Source: Austropuccinia psidii (Eukaryota; Basidiomycota; Pucciniomycetes; Pucciniales; Sphaerophragmiaceae). Taken from it: a stretch of DNA of 64,000 bases. The notes below the pieces were generated by a model, which saw only the letters and a list, made by a program, of their open reading frames with translations, was not told where the DNA came from and searched no databases. The DNA lies in NCBI GenBank assembly GCA_023105745.1, contig JALGQZ010000006.1, positions 64,090,316-64,154,315 of the forward strand. The letters are read 5' to 3'. The position numbers and the translations under genes are program-made. Positions 48,211 through 59,288 of this stretch are shown here, one piece after another. Position 1 is the first letter of the stretch. Each line of letters begins with the position of its first letter.

Positions 48211-49553
48211 TGCTTTATGCGGAAGTTTTTTGATGAACCCTGCCTATTTTCAGGCCTCTTGCAACATTTTTCAAATGGGTGGTTTCTACCACAATAGTTG
48301 CACAAGCCTTCTTTAACCCTTCTCTCCTTTTCAGAACAAATTAATTTGTTTTCCTTAGTGAGGAGAGCAGCTCAAGGCTTGTCTTTGGACACTTGAGAAC
48401 TCTTCCCCTTCTTATTCTTCCTGTGATAAGGCTTCTTTGATGATGAACTTTGAGGAGGCTTGGAGGAGTTGGATCCACTGATTGGAGGCTTCTTCTCTTG
48501 ATGACTACCCTTTTCCTTCTGCCTCTCATGGTACCTGGTATCAAATTCTAAAGTGATGTCCATGAGTTCTTGAAGGCTATCAAAGTTTCCAGGGTGAGAA
48601 GCCAATTGATCCAACAATCTTGATGCCAAGCCTCTTTTAAACACATGAATATAGGCCCTTTCTCCCCAGTCTCCAATTATTGACATTAAGCTTCTGAAAT
48701 ATGCTATGTACAAGGAAGCCTGACCACTTTCTTTTATCCTGAGATTTTCCAACTCTTGTTCAGCTTTCCTGACTCCATTGGGATCACCAAACAGAGTGAA
48801 TATCTGAATTTCAAATAGCTTCCAGTTATTGAGGAGATAAGAAGGGTCTTCATTGGAGATATTTGAGAGGTAAGCTTCAATCCATTTTCCAGCTCTACCA
48901 GTGAGAAAAGAAGTTGAGTACAAAACCTTCTTCCTGTCAGAGAAGAATTTTGCTGGGTCAATATGGAAAATTAATTGACAAGATTGAATAAATCCTCTCA
49001 ATTTATAAGCTTTAGTACCATCAAAGGAATCAGCTTCCTTCATTGATGGAGTCTTGAATGCTGGGGATTTTGAAGTGTCCCTTGGGGAAACTGCTTGAGT
49101 TAGTATTCCCATGAATTGAGTCATCTGCTCCATCATTTTGAGAAAATTTGGTTCAGCTTGAGAGACAAGAGGTTGATTAGAGTGGGCTAGATTTAGAGCT
49201 TCAGAAGCCTCAGGGGCACCTGCAAAGGCAGCTGCTACTTCAGTTTCTTCATAATTGTCCTCTTCCACAGACTCCTCCCCCTCTTTATCCTCAGCTTCCC
49301 CTGATCTACTTCTAGGCCCTTGATAAATGCTTGGATAGCCACCCAAAAGCCAGAGAATGATCTTGATCTTCTTGACTTCAAACCTCCTCTTCTGGAGGGT
49401 GCTTCTCCTTCCATTGGTGGTCCTCTGTCCAAATTTGCATTCAGTTGATGAACTGATGGTGTGCGGTAAAGAGGGGCGCTTGCTGTAGGAGTGAGAACAG
49501 CTTGATGTCTTTGAGATCTTGTATTCTTGGCTGGAGGGCTGTGCTGAACTGGA
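48198..49553 (-). pseudogene. gag: Family B gag of B2, broken
   Basis: This is a homologue of B1 gag. The start codon position reads ATT instead of ATG (near 49551), followed by PVQHSPPA. One frameshift lies between about 49235 and 49330 in the acidic N-terminal part. The capsid is well preserved (AFKTPSMKEADSFDGTKAYK, LFGDPNGVRKAEQELENLRI). An in-frame TGA at 48372-48374 precedes the zinc knuckle CNYCGRNHPFEKC (CX2CX3HX4C). The gag frame ends at TGA 48198-48200. GGGAAAA at 48204-48210 is identical to the B1 frameshift site. Confidence 0.92.
48204..48210 (-). promoter_or_regulatory. Putative -1 frameshift site between gag and pol (B2)
   Basis: CAG GGA AAA GCC TGA is identical to B1 although the surrounding coding sequence has diverged. 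Confidence 0.65.
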
Positions 49554-50270
49554 ATTATTGAAGAGATAAAATGAAATTTGATGATACTTGAGAATGAAAC
49601 AAGGCTTTACTAAATCAATCAAATGAGAATATTGATGAACTTGAGAAATCAATCAATAGTCTTGAAGTGAATAAATATGAATAAATCTTGAAGAATGAAG
49701 ATGACAAAGTCAAATTCCTATGAATAATCAATTTAAATCAATTAGTCAAAACAATTCAATCAATAAAACAAATCAAATCAATCAAGTCAATTCAAAATCA
49801 AACCAATTATGTCTTGAGGAATTCATTCAATATCTTCAAAAATCAATTCAATTTATTGAGGAATCAACTTCAAATCAATAAGTTAAATCAAATCAGAATC
49901 TTGAGGTAAAGTCAATTTCTTGAATAATAAAATAAATCAATCAATAAATCTTGATAAATTTCAAAATCAACAAATCATAACACCAATTCAATGAAAACTC
50001 CTGAAACAATGAATCAATTGACCCCAAATTTCAACCAATTAAACCTGATAAAGAACCTGAATTCAGAAGGAAAATGAAGATAAAATTTGATTGAGAATTA
50101 AGAATAGAATGAAATGGTCAGCAAAATTTAAGAAATGAGAAAGAGCATTAATTTTCATTTGAATGAAATGAATGAGATGAAAATTGATGAGAGGAAATGA
50201 AATCATAAAAATCATAATTGAGAATAAGAGAAATGAATAAGAATGAATGAAAGAAAAGAAGCAATTATGA
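49554..50270 (-). other. B2 leader, low-complexity
   Basis: This leader is built of AATCAATC-type runs like that of B1. No gene is seen. Confidence 0.75.
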
Positions 50271-50283
50271 GTTAATTAAAATA
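50271..50283 (-). promoter_or_regulatory. Putative self-priming primer-binding site of B2
   Basis: GTTAATTAAAATA on + is the exact reverse complement of TATTTTAATTAAC in the LTR (53501-53513; intact copy at 22181-22193). Against B1 one base differs, and it differs in both arms. Confidence 0.55.
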
Positions 50284-50284
50284 A

Positions 50285-50648
50285 TATCACAGGGGATCTT
50301 CTAAATGAAGAGGGCCTGGCACTCAGTGTACAGACTTACTTATGGAGGACTCAGAATAAATACTCAATTGATAAGAGTAATGACGTAAGAGAAATAAATC
50401 CCTAGTAATAAAATAATAAGCATTAAAGGATATGAGAGAAAACAAACGCAACAATAAAGAGCCAACCACAAATAACCCTGTACCACTGTTTCAACCTGTT
50501 CAGAAAAGAGAAAAGGATTAATAAAGGATATGGCCACCAGGAATCTACTGAACAGGTGAGGGAAGGCAAAGACAAACTTAATAATTAATAAAATAATATT
50601 TCTCAATTAGAAATAAAGTAACATTAAGTAATAAATCCAATAGTTTAA
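50285..50648 (-). repeat. Family B 5' LTR of B2, left part
   Basis: It starts TATCACAGGGG (TG mutated to TA). It matches 21825-22188 until the target site TAGTTTAA of the DNA transposon. It resumes at 53501. Without the insertion the LTR is about 706 bp. Confidence 0.92.
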
Positions 50649-50704
50649 GGGTTTTGGTAGAACCGCGTAAGCTTTTAGTAAAAACACATAAGTCCTTACG
50701 TGTT

Positions 50705-50826
50705 TTTACTAAAAATGACAATAACAATGCCATTTATGGAATTTTTAAGGCTAGAAATGACATTAACAATGCCATTGATGGAATTTTGGAGGATATAAAT
50801 GAGATTAATAATGCCATCAATGGCAT
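50705..50826 (+). repeat. 21-bp minisatellite, left block
   Basis: Repeats of the type AATGCCATTGATGGAATTTT carry a near-palindromic core ATGCCATTTATGGCAT. On the + strand they read N-A-I-x-G-I-x in heptads. The block is interrupted by the family D LTR. Confidence 0.8.
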
Positions 50827-52811
50827 TGTGAAATTTTGAGATATGACCACATACCCCAAAAGGTCACAAGAAATATTTAAAATAATTATACATTAAAAAT
50901 AATTACCTTAAAACTACAAAAATTCCATAAATTGGAATAAAACTTGGTTCAACTTAAACCCCAATGAACAAACATGTGAAATAAATTATACCATTGGATT
51001 CCCCATGGTAAAATACACATATACCATTTTTATGGCATATCTGTAAAGTCAATATTTAATGAGTTATAAGTAATAATACCTTATAAAAAACACAAATCCT
51101 TATTTATTTCAAACGCCAATGAAGCAAAATGTGAAATGAATGATACCATTGGATTCTTCATAAAACTCCACATATAAAATAATTAAGAAGCTAAGCTCCA
51201 AAGTCAATATTTAAGGAATTAAGCTGAATATATGTACTTTTTTGGTCAACGCATATATTCAAGGATTTTAGCTGATATCTTTTGAAATATGCATGATAGA
51301 GTGATGAACCAAAAATAAAGTCATGACGTAATTTATGTAGGATTATAGAAATGAAGTTTATTTCACAAGTTATAAACAAGGTTAAAAACTGTATGGGATT
51401 ATTGACTAAAATTAACAGAGCTGTTGACCACTTTGTTGTGAAAGTGGTCCAAACATAAAAAACAGTACACAGTTGGATTCTCCTAGTTCATTCGTGAAGA
51501 ATGATGTATTTATTATTATAATATTCAAGGTATAAACCCTTGAAATCATAGTTTGAAGTTTGAAATATTAAATTTCAACAGAAAAGATGGGTTACAAGAA
51601 AAATCATCAAAAATAGAGTTTTGATGATGTAATTAAATGCTCTTGGCAGAAGGATAAGGTTATGCCAAGCTATTAGAATTCACTCTCTGAATTGCTGTAG
51701 CGTGTAAATAGTAAACGTTATTAAGGATCAAAGTTTGAGCTTAATTTGATCATTTATGATCACTCACTGTAACTTTAAATTAAGTTTAACAGTCATATGA
51801 GTGATACAGTTAGTGAATACTGTTAGTTTATGATTAAAAATAATAAAATCCACGAAATTTGGGGTTCTGCCAATCCTTGACGTCATCAAACGTAGAGTCA
51901 TAGTGATAACTCTAAATAATGGTGTAATAATGAGATAATATGGTTTGATCATGATGTAATCATCACCAAACCTTAAAATATTGATCAATTCCAGTGGATA
52001 TGATCATTGCACGTCTACTAGAAGCCTGTTGGACTCTAGGAGGGAGGTATTTACTATAAATAGAGCTCTTTTTACTCTGTTTTCCCCTCAGACGCTTACA
52101 AAACATTAAATCATTAAATAAAAAGGTAATTTCTTTATTCTTTACATATAAAACTCTTATATTATTAAAGACCAAAGATCATCTTATAATAATCTTCTTC
52201 TTTGACGTGATTATTACAATTATTTAATTGTTTTGCTTAAATTTCTCTCAAAAACTTCAATTCCACGTAAAACCAAGAAAATTTGTAATTTCTCTTAAAC
52301 TTTATTGTAACTACAATTTAAACAAGTTGTAATTACATTTATAGGCGTAAATTTACTCAAAATTATTATATTAAGCATTAAAAGTAGGTTATTTCTCTTA
52401 TTATAATAATTTTCCTTTATTATTACCTTTTAATAATTCCTTAATTGATATAAATAGTACTTATATCAATTTATAACTTTAATATTAGTAATATTATTGT
52501 TATCAATTGTTTTTTATTAATAAAAAACAATTTTTTACGCCTTTATTATTTGTTGGTAACAATAATAAAGTGCTTTTAAATATATTAATTATTTGATATT
52601 AATATACTTATTTTATATATATTATTTTTTTATAATATAAATTATATTATTATATTTATTCAATAATATAATTATTTTATGCCTTAATTATAATAATTCT
52701 TTATTATTATAATTATATTTTATCTTATTTAACTTATTTATAAGGACATTCATAGTACATTAAGTAAAATATTAGTAATTTTTACTTATTGTTTCATAGT
52801 CAAACCTTACA
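50827..52811 (+). repeat. Solo family D LTR inside the minisatellite
   Basis: This 1985-bp LTR reads TGTGAAATTTTGAGATAT...AACCTTACA. It is bounded by an exact 5-bp duplication GGCAT (50822-50826 and 52812-52816). It aligns with 10102-11867. A TATAAATA box is at 52056-52063. No internal sequence accompanies it, so it is a solo LTR. Confidence 0.93.
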
Positions 52812-53380
52812 GGCATTGTTAAGGCGATTCATTCCATTTTTAATGGCCTTAGCAATGGAATGGATGGCCTTAAAATGCCATTCATGGCATTTTTAATGTC
52901 ATTCATACCCTTAAAAGTTCCATAAACAGCATTGTTAATGTCATTTGTGGCCTTAACAATGCCATAAATGGCCTCAAAAATGGCATTAATGGCCTTAAAA
53001 ATACCATAAATGCCATTAACAATTCCATTTATGGAACTAATAATGCCATTTATGGAATTAAAAATGCCATTTGTGGCATCAAAAATTCTATTTGTGGCAT
53101 TAAAAATTCTATTTGTGGAATTCAAAATGCCATTTATGGCATTAATAATGCCATTTATTTCATTAACAATGCCATGTATAGCATTAATAATTCCCTTTAT
53201 TGAATTCATAATGCCATTTATGGCATTAATATGTCCCTCTATTGCATTGATAATTCCATTTATGGCATTAATAATGCCATCAAGAACCTTCAAAATGCCA
53301 TAAATGGCATTACAAATCCCCTTTGTTGAATTTACAATGCCATTAATGGCCTTAAAAATGCCATAAATAGCCATATTTCA
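52812..53380 (-). repeat. 21-bp minisatellite, right block, with a heptad-repeat frame
   Basis: About 25 units of the type ATGCCATTTATGGCATTAATA. Because 21 bp is seven codons, one minus-strand frame stays open for 181 codons (52829-53374) and reads GIINAIN-type heptads with Ile at two positions. The open frame may be a by-product of the repeat length. It is inverted relative to the left block, giving the element a fold-back design. Confidence 0.8.
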
Positions 53381-53500
53381 TTTAAAAACCACCCCTTATG
53401 TCTTTTTACCATACAATTACGTGTTTTTACCAATTGATGGCAAAAACACATAAGTTTTTAGTAAAAACATGGAAGGGCTTACATGGGTTTACCAACACCC

Positions 53501-53850
53501 TATTTTAATTAACTGGGGGAAAAACCCCAAGGTGGGTGAAAGGGGGCTGGTATATGTGAAAAAGTGCCACCCTGGAGTTTGAGTGTTGAGAAACCATGAT
53601 TGTATGATTGAAGAACCTGTATTTGAGATGTGAAACTGTATTGGTCTATCCAATACAGTTTTTTGCACCTGTATTGAGGGCAGGCCTGTATTTGGTGAAT
53701 CCCGTATTTGGGTTCTACCTGTATTGAGCTGTATTGAGGTTGGAAACTGTATTTGGTGAATCTTCCATGAAACCCCTTGCTGATTAGGTGTTGGAAGATT
53801 TTCCATTAGTAATTAATGGTAATGCCCTGCCTGTCTCCATGGCTGTGACA
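53501..53850 (-). repeat. Family B 5' LTR of B2, right part
   Basis: It resumes at TATTTTAATTAACTGG and ends GGCTGTGACA, matching 22181-22532. The target duplicate AGACT and the interrupted family A LTR follow. Confidence 0.92.
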
Positions 53851-54227
53851 AGACTCTTTACTCTTCCTATGTGAACTGGTATAGCTGACCCTTTCACCCA
53901 TTTTACAGGATAAAAAAGCAAATTTTCTCTCCCCAAAACAGAAATCCCCATCCTGCTCAAATTCCTATGTAGTACAACTGTCAAAAACAGTTATACTCTT
54001 GAATAATCATGTTATACTATATTAATAGTATTTTATTTCTTATTATACTTACTCAACTGATACCCAGTGCATCCTTGACTTTCAGAAGAACTCACCACCA
54101 CTATAATTAATAGTAAAGCTCTTATTACTACTATTAAAAACTTTTTTTTCTTATAAATCACTTTGTAAAAGTCAGATTTAAATCTGTAAGTACTATTTCA
54201 TAGCTTTATTACAGACTCAGCCTGAAA
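53851..54227 (+). repeat. A4 3' LTR, right part
   Basis: It continues 21824. It holds TTTTACAGGATAAAAAAG, CATCCTGCTC and CTGTCAAAAACAG, as in the other family A LTRs, and ends GACTCAGCCTGAAA (ACA mutated to AAA). Confidence 0.85.
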
Positions 54228-55061
54228 TTATGAGATATTGAAAAATAAACTAACTCTTTCAGAGAATTGATGCCTCATATTCAGAGATATGGGAAAGTAT
54301 CACACAGCAAAGGTGTGGGAACCAAACTGTGGAGTTTCAACCTTTAAACTGCCATATCTCTGTCATTTTTCAATATCAGTAGCTCAAATTTGGTTTCTTG
54401 TGTATCTCTGGATGAAGCCTACACAATTCTACCTCACTTTATATGGGTAGCATTGAATATGGCAAGGTTATGCCACTTATCAATTTCCATTATTCACGTA
54501 TAGATTTTCTTAAATCCTGTATGGAGTTTGTTTTCTCCATAACCTTATCTCTAGATGGGCTATGAGGAAATAGATGAAACCATCAGATAGCCATGATTGT
54601 TCTCTATTCAAAATGGCCCCTCTGTGTGTATCTCACACTACAACTGTAGAAGTTGGATGGGAGGTGAATATTTTATGCACCCTTATTTGGCTATGTTTTA
54701 GCCATAGCTTCAGTAGTTCTGGTGCTAGCTTTATTTTTCTAGTACCATTTGATAGCCCTTATTGAGAGATTGCATTTGATAACCCATTTTATGGGCCTCA
54801 GTATTTTCCTCTGGAGTTTAGATGAGAGGTGAAATTTAAGGTTTATGCTTGGTTCTTGTTTTCAGCAGGAGCAACTTTGTTATTTCTTTTTATGTGATCA
54901 TGGGAACTAAATATTTCAAAAGAGGAGGTTTCCCTCTTTCTTTAAATACCTTTTTCAAGCTATTTTGGCTCAGTTCCATTTTTGGTGGTATTTTATTCTA
55001 CCATTCATTTATTTCATTTGGCTGTCATTCTTGTGCTCTGGGTTTGAGTCAAAGGCTGACA
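54228..55061 (-). repeat. Truncated inverted family A LTR joined to the A4 LTR
   Basis: This is the reverse complement of the A4 LTR from its U3 start to about 21640, lacking the last 560 bp or so. It ends exactly GGCTGACA at 55061, the inverted U3 terminus. It repeats the arrangement at 3418-6237 in another copy with a different truncation point. Confidence 0.85.
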
Positions 55062-55652
55062 TTAAGGATCAAAGTTAAGGCTTAGATATTATGATTTCTG
55101 CTCATTAACTCTAATATCATCTTTATTTTAACAGTTAAATAAGACTTACAACTGGTGTAAATTGATATTTTATGATTGAAACTATTCAAATACACAAAAA
55201 TAAATCATTTTCTAATCCTATTATGTCAGAAATATTGGAGTTACAGTGATAACTCTAACACATGATGCAATAATGAGATTAAAAATATTTAATAGTGATT
55301 AAACCATCACAAAGCCTTCAAGTAGTGATCAATTCCAGTGGATGACATTGTTATGTGTCTGCTAGTTGGAGGCATCTGTACTATAAAAATACCTATTCCT
55401 CATCTGTTTCCCCCTCAGACACATTAAATGAAGATTTAATTTCTTTATTCTTTAGATATAAAGAACTTATAAATGAGATACCAGAGACCCATCTTCTATT
55501 AGTCACTATCTTTGACTTTATTACACCAATATTGTATTTTGTTTGTTAAAAATTTCATAAAATTCTCTAAATCCATGTAAAAATAGTAAGATTTGTTAGT
55601 ATCTCTATTTTTATTTTAAATACAATTTGAATGAATTTTATTCATATGCTTA
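55062..55652 (+). repeat. Family D LTR fragment, host of A4
   Basis: TTAAGGATCAAAGTT at the left matches 51719 onward in the solo D LTR. Shared stretches continue (GTGATCAATTCCAGTGGAT, CCCCTCAGAC, TTTCTTTATTC) to about 55652. A TATAAAAA box lies at 55382-55389. It is truncated on the right. Confidence 0.8.
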
Positions 55653-56217
55653 GGTGTTGTGGTATTCCATACCAGTTCTTCCAAGGTTCAAATCCACAAT
55701 GTCAAATCTAAAGCTTTAATCAATAATAATAATAATAATAATAATAATATATAAGAAGAAAATAAAGATAAAAAGTGAAAGATAAAAGTAAAGAATTGCA
55801 AGAAATAGGAAGAGAATTATATTAAAATAGCAGAAATAAGTACTCCACTGGTATCAACATCAACATTTACCTATAGTCACACATTGCCTCAACCCCATAA
55901 TATCAATAATTCTTTAGCCATCATGGATTAAAAAAGATAAATGATACTCTACACTCTATACTAGGTACAAGAATATGCTTAAAACTAATGCAGCTTGTTT
56001 AAATATTCAATATGAAGAAACATGTGTAAGATTACATAAGTGATACCATTACTCTTAGGAAATCATATGTTACATCTCTTGAAATAAAAAAACACTTACA
56101 TATAAGTTAACATAGTGTTACATTACTCAATCCCCACTTAAACTCCCATAACCAAGCATTACAAGTATTATTTACAAATTAAATTTTACATAGAAAATAC
56201 TCAACTAAATACAGATC
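55653..56217. other. Unassigned noncoding stretch with a trinucleotide repeat
   Basis: It begins TGTTGTGGTATTCC, possibly the start of another LTR, and carries an (ATA)n run at about 55719-55750. The rest is AT-rich without a credible open frame. GGTTCAAATCC (55695-55705) resembles a tRNA B box, but no tRNA fold is seen. Confidence 0.45.
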
Positions 56218-56730
56218 AAGGCTGTGAAGAAGAAAAATAAGGTTAGTAGAGATAATAATACAGTTTCAAAAAATGGTGCAATAAAACAAACATATGGTGC
56301 AATATCTGTATCAAATGACTCCATTCCAAATTTAACCACCAGAAGAAATGTCTCAAGGCTGTGAAGAAGAAAAATAACGTTAGTAGAGATAACAATACAG
56401 TTTTGAAAAATGGTGCAATCAACCAAACATATGGTGCAATATCTGTATCAATTGACACCATTCCAAATTAAACCACCAGCAAAAAGGTCTCAAGGCTGTG
56501 CATAATAAGAATAAAGTTTAGTTAAATTATCAGTGTAATTCAAAAGTTATGGTGCAATATCCTTAAAACATGAAACCATTTCAAATTTAACCACTATCAA
56601 AAATGTCTTAAGGCTGTGCACTGACAATAATCTGGTTCAGAATGGTGCAATAAACCAAACATATGCTGTAATATCTTGACCAAATGACATCATTATTAAT
56701 TTACCCACCAGAAAAAATGTCTCAAGCTGA
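56218..56730 (+). repeat. Tandem repeat of about 110-137 bp, four units
   Basis: Units begin AAGGCTGTG at 56218, 56355, 56492 and 56612, and each contains one or two ATGGTGCAATA motifs plus CCAAATTTAACCAC. The first two units are most alike; the last two have lost segments. Confidence 0.8.
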
Positions 56731-56939
56731 TATTCTTTCTAAGTCCCTTCTTTTTGGAAGGCTTTATGGAGCTCCCAAAAGGTATAAATAAAGGGCCTAT
56801 CCCTTTTTCCCCCCCCTTGTTTCTGATTCAAACAATGCTCTTGAGGATCAATCCATTCCTTCTGTAATAGGATAATCTAGTATTATATTGAAAGAGATCA
56901 GTAGCAAGTATCAGAATCTTAGTCTTACTCATGATTAAT
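56731..56939 (+). other. Unassigned stretch with a TATA box
   Basis: TATAAATA at 56783-56790 is followed by a pyrimidine run (CCCTTTTTCCCCCCCTTG), an arrangement common in LTR promoters. I cannot assign the family. No coding sequence is seen. Confidence 0.4.
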
Positions 56940-59105
56940 TGTGCGGCTTGTATATGAAACTCTTGATAATATTAACAAAATCAAGAATACTATGACTGTC
57001 CTGAGTACAAAAATATAATATAAAAAAAGATTATAGCCACAAATTAAATATAATTATTAAAATAATTATATTAAAAAAATAAATTTAATCGCTATTATAT
57101 AACATAAGAATAATAAAATTAATAAATATAATAAGCTATAATCATTTTATTATTGCTATAGTCACTGAAAGTTATAAAAATAAGAAGTGTAATGCTCTTA
57201 ATGAGACAATTACGTGTGGGAAATATAAATATTTAACCACTTATAAATAATATGAATATTATTTATAAAAAGGAATTATAACACACACTGTTCAGATACT
57301 ATTCTTTTAAAAAAATTCTATATAAAAAACTAATAATAGATAAAACAATTATAGAATTTTAGAGAAAAACTTATTTATAATATATATTAAATAAAAGAAC
57401 TAAAATACAACAGTTATTATATTAAATAATTATTATAAGTTAACAACACGCCAAAAGTCAATATTTTAGAAGATAAAACAGCTTTTTATAATAAAGACAT
57501 CATTAAAGAGTTTTTAAGAGTAATTTGTGGATTTTTGAAGATATTTTAAAGACAATAATTTTATGGGATAAGATATATTATTGGTTATTACAACAATAAT
57601 CTGAACTCTATTATTTCAATTCTTTAATTTAAAGGTAATAAAGAATAAAATAACTTAAGAATTACTTTGATAATAAGATTTTATATGTAATAAAGCTTTA
57701 CCTGTTTAGATGTCTAATATGATTGGATGGGATTGAATTGATGGACAAAATCAGTGATGAATAGACTCTTTTTATGTCTTCAGAGCAGCTCTCATAATTC
57801 ATAATGGATATAGAGGGAGTGCTCAGGTCAAAACTGAAAAACAATTCTTAAAAATAAGGTTCTGAACTTAAGGTAACGTATTCTTAATTCCAATTTAAAG
57901 TTACCAGTGTTATTCGTAACTCCAAGTAGCTTTAATCCTCATTTAAGTTAATCATTTCAGGTTTCAATATACAATAAGTTTATTTATACTAAATTCAATC
58001 ACATGAACAACATAATAATAGAGTTTCAAGTACAAATCTCCTAAAAACAATTTTTAATTAATTTTTAAAGAAATCTTAAATTTCTCTCAGTATAATTCAA
58101 AGACTAATTTTCCAGGCTAACTACCAATAAAGCCTGCTTATAAAACACACTTAAAATGTAACTTATAAACAGATCACATCAAATTGCAATCTGTGTGAAA
58201 GTTTCCAGCAAATCCATTAAGAGGTGGATTTTTAATGAATTTTTGAAGTTATTGCTATTTTTCCACATAAAATAGCAATACACATTAAACCTTAACTTTT
58301 GATAACGTTTTTATACTTCTTAATTTAAATTTTTAAGCTTATTTAAGGTTTGACAGTTCTCAAAACTTTAATTTCAAGCTTGCATATTGGGATTTAACCT
58401 TTGGCAGCTTGGAATTCCTGTCCAAATTGGGATAAAACCTATATAAACTTTAAGGTTGGATCAAAGTCTAAAATTAAAGTTTAAATAAGGTTGAAAATCC
58501 TCCAATACAGGTGGATAACCTTAATTGAAGCCTTGCAGATCCAAAAATTTGGGTACACCAGCTCTGTTTTGTCTTTTTCCTTTGTCCCACCTTTTTTGCA
58601 TGGATTCTACCCTTTCATTTTTTTAAAGCCATACTATGGCCTTAAACACTTTCAAATTGAGCTCATGCAGGATTTACATTCTGTATGGCAAATCCTTAGC
58701 CAATTCAGTAAATATAGACAACACCTCAATTTTAACTAAAATTTTGGTAAGTTTGCATAAACCTTATGCAGCTTTATATTTCAGCTTATTTAAGCTTAAA
58801 TTTAAAAATTTAAAAAAATGTCAAAAATGTTACATTAGTATTGTGAGATTCTTAAATCTTCCAATAACTTAAGAAATAAGCATTTTTGGGTATAAAACCC
58901 TATGGGTGTACCCTAGGTTATTTTTGGTGTAGAATCCAAAAATGACATCATAATTCTAACTTTGTTCATCCAAACAAACGTTTTACTTATTTTTTGTTAT
59001 TTTTCATTTTAATTTCAACTGAAAAGTCTGTTCAAGACTAAATCAGCTGTATATAAATCTATTTGTGGCCTTATGAATATGTCATATATACCTCACAGGC
59101 TCACA
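56940..59105 (-). repeat. Family C 3' LTR
   Basis: This 2166-bp LTR starts on + at TGTGCGGCTTGTATATG and ends CCTCACAGGCTCACA, so on the element strand it begins TGTGAGCCTGTGAGG. It aligns with the solo LTR at 18581-20733. It adjoins the family C internal region on the right. Confidence 0.9.
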
Positions 59106-59288
59106 TTCCCTACCACCAAAAAGAATTGTACCACAATTTTCTTTAGTAATATACCCCCAAGTTAATGGGGGGTATCATCCACTGTCCAACCTCTCTGCTT
59201 ATACTTTCAAGTATGTAAAGCACACAATACAGACGTTTTATTGAGGAATTGGTCTTCTCTCATGTCTGAATATTCTGAGACACTTTTG
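59106..59288 (-). other. Family C 3' region with polypurine tract
   Basis: On the element strand, CTTTTTGGTGGTAGGGAA directly precedes the LTR, and a second G-rich run (GGATACCCCCC on one strand, AATGGGGGGTATC on the other) lies near 59150-59170. The final pol codons (RIFRHERRP) extend to about 59240. Confidence 0.65.

Larger units (their letters stand above)
50649..53500. mobile_element. Fold-back or hAT-like non-autonomous DNA transposon
   Basis: Terminal inverted repeats of about 24 bp: GGGTTTTGGTAGAACC...GTAAGC on the left against GGGTGTTGGTAAACCC...GTAAGC (reverse complement of the right end), 19 of 24 identical. Flanks are TAGTTTAA (50641-50648) and TATTTTAA (53501-53508), an 8-bp target duplication with one mutation. 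The other LTR of B2 has the empty site TATTTTAA at 22181-22188. Inside the ends are inverted TTTTTACTAAAA and AAAAACACATAAG motifs and a 21-bp minisatellite. It encodes no transposase. Without the nested LTR and its duplicate it is 862 bp. Confidence 0.85.

Noticed and set aside
53010..53303. 97-codon + strand frame in the minisatellite
   Set aside because: Mirror of the minus-strand repeat frame; a 21-bp period leaves several frames open.
55640..55720. Possible tRNA or tRNA-derived SINE (GGTTCAAATCC resembles a B box)
   Set aside because: No A box, acceptor stem or cloverleaf could be laid out around it.
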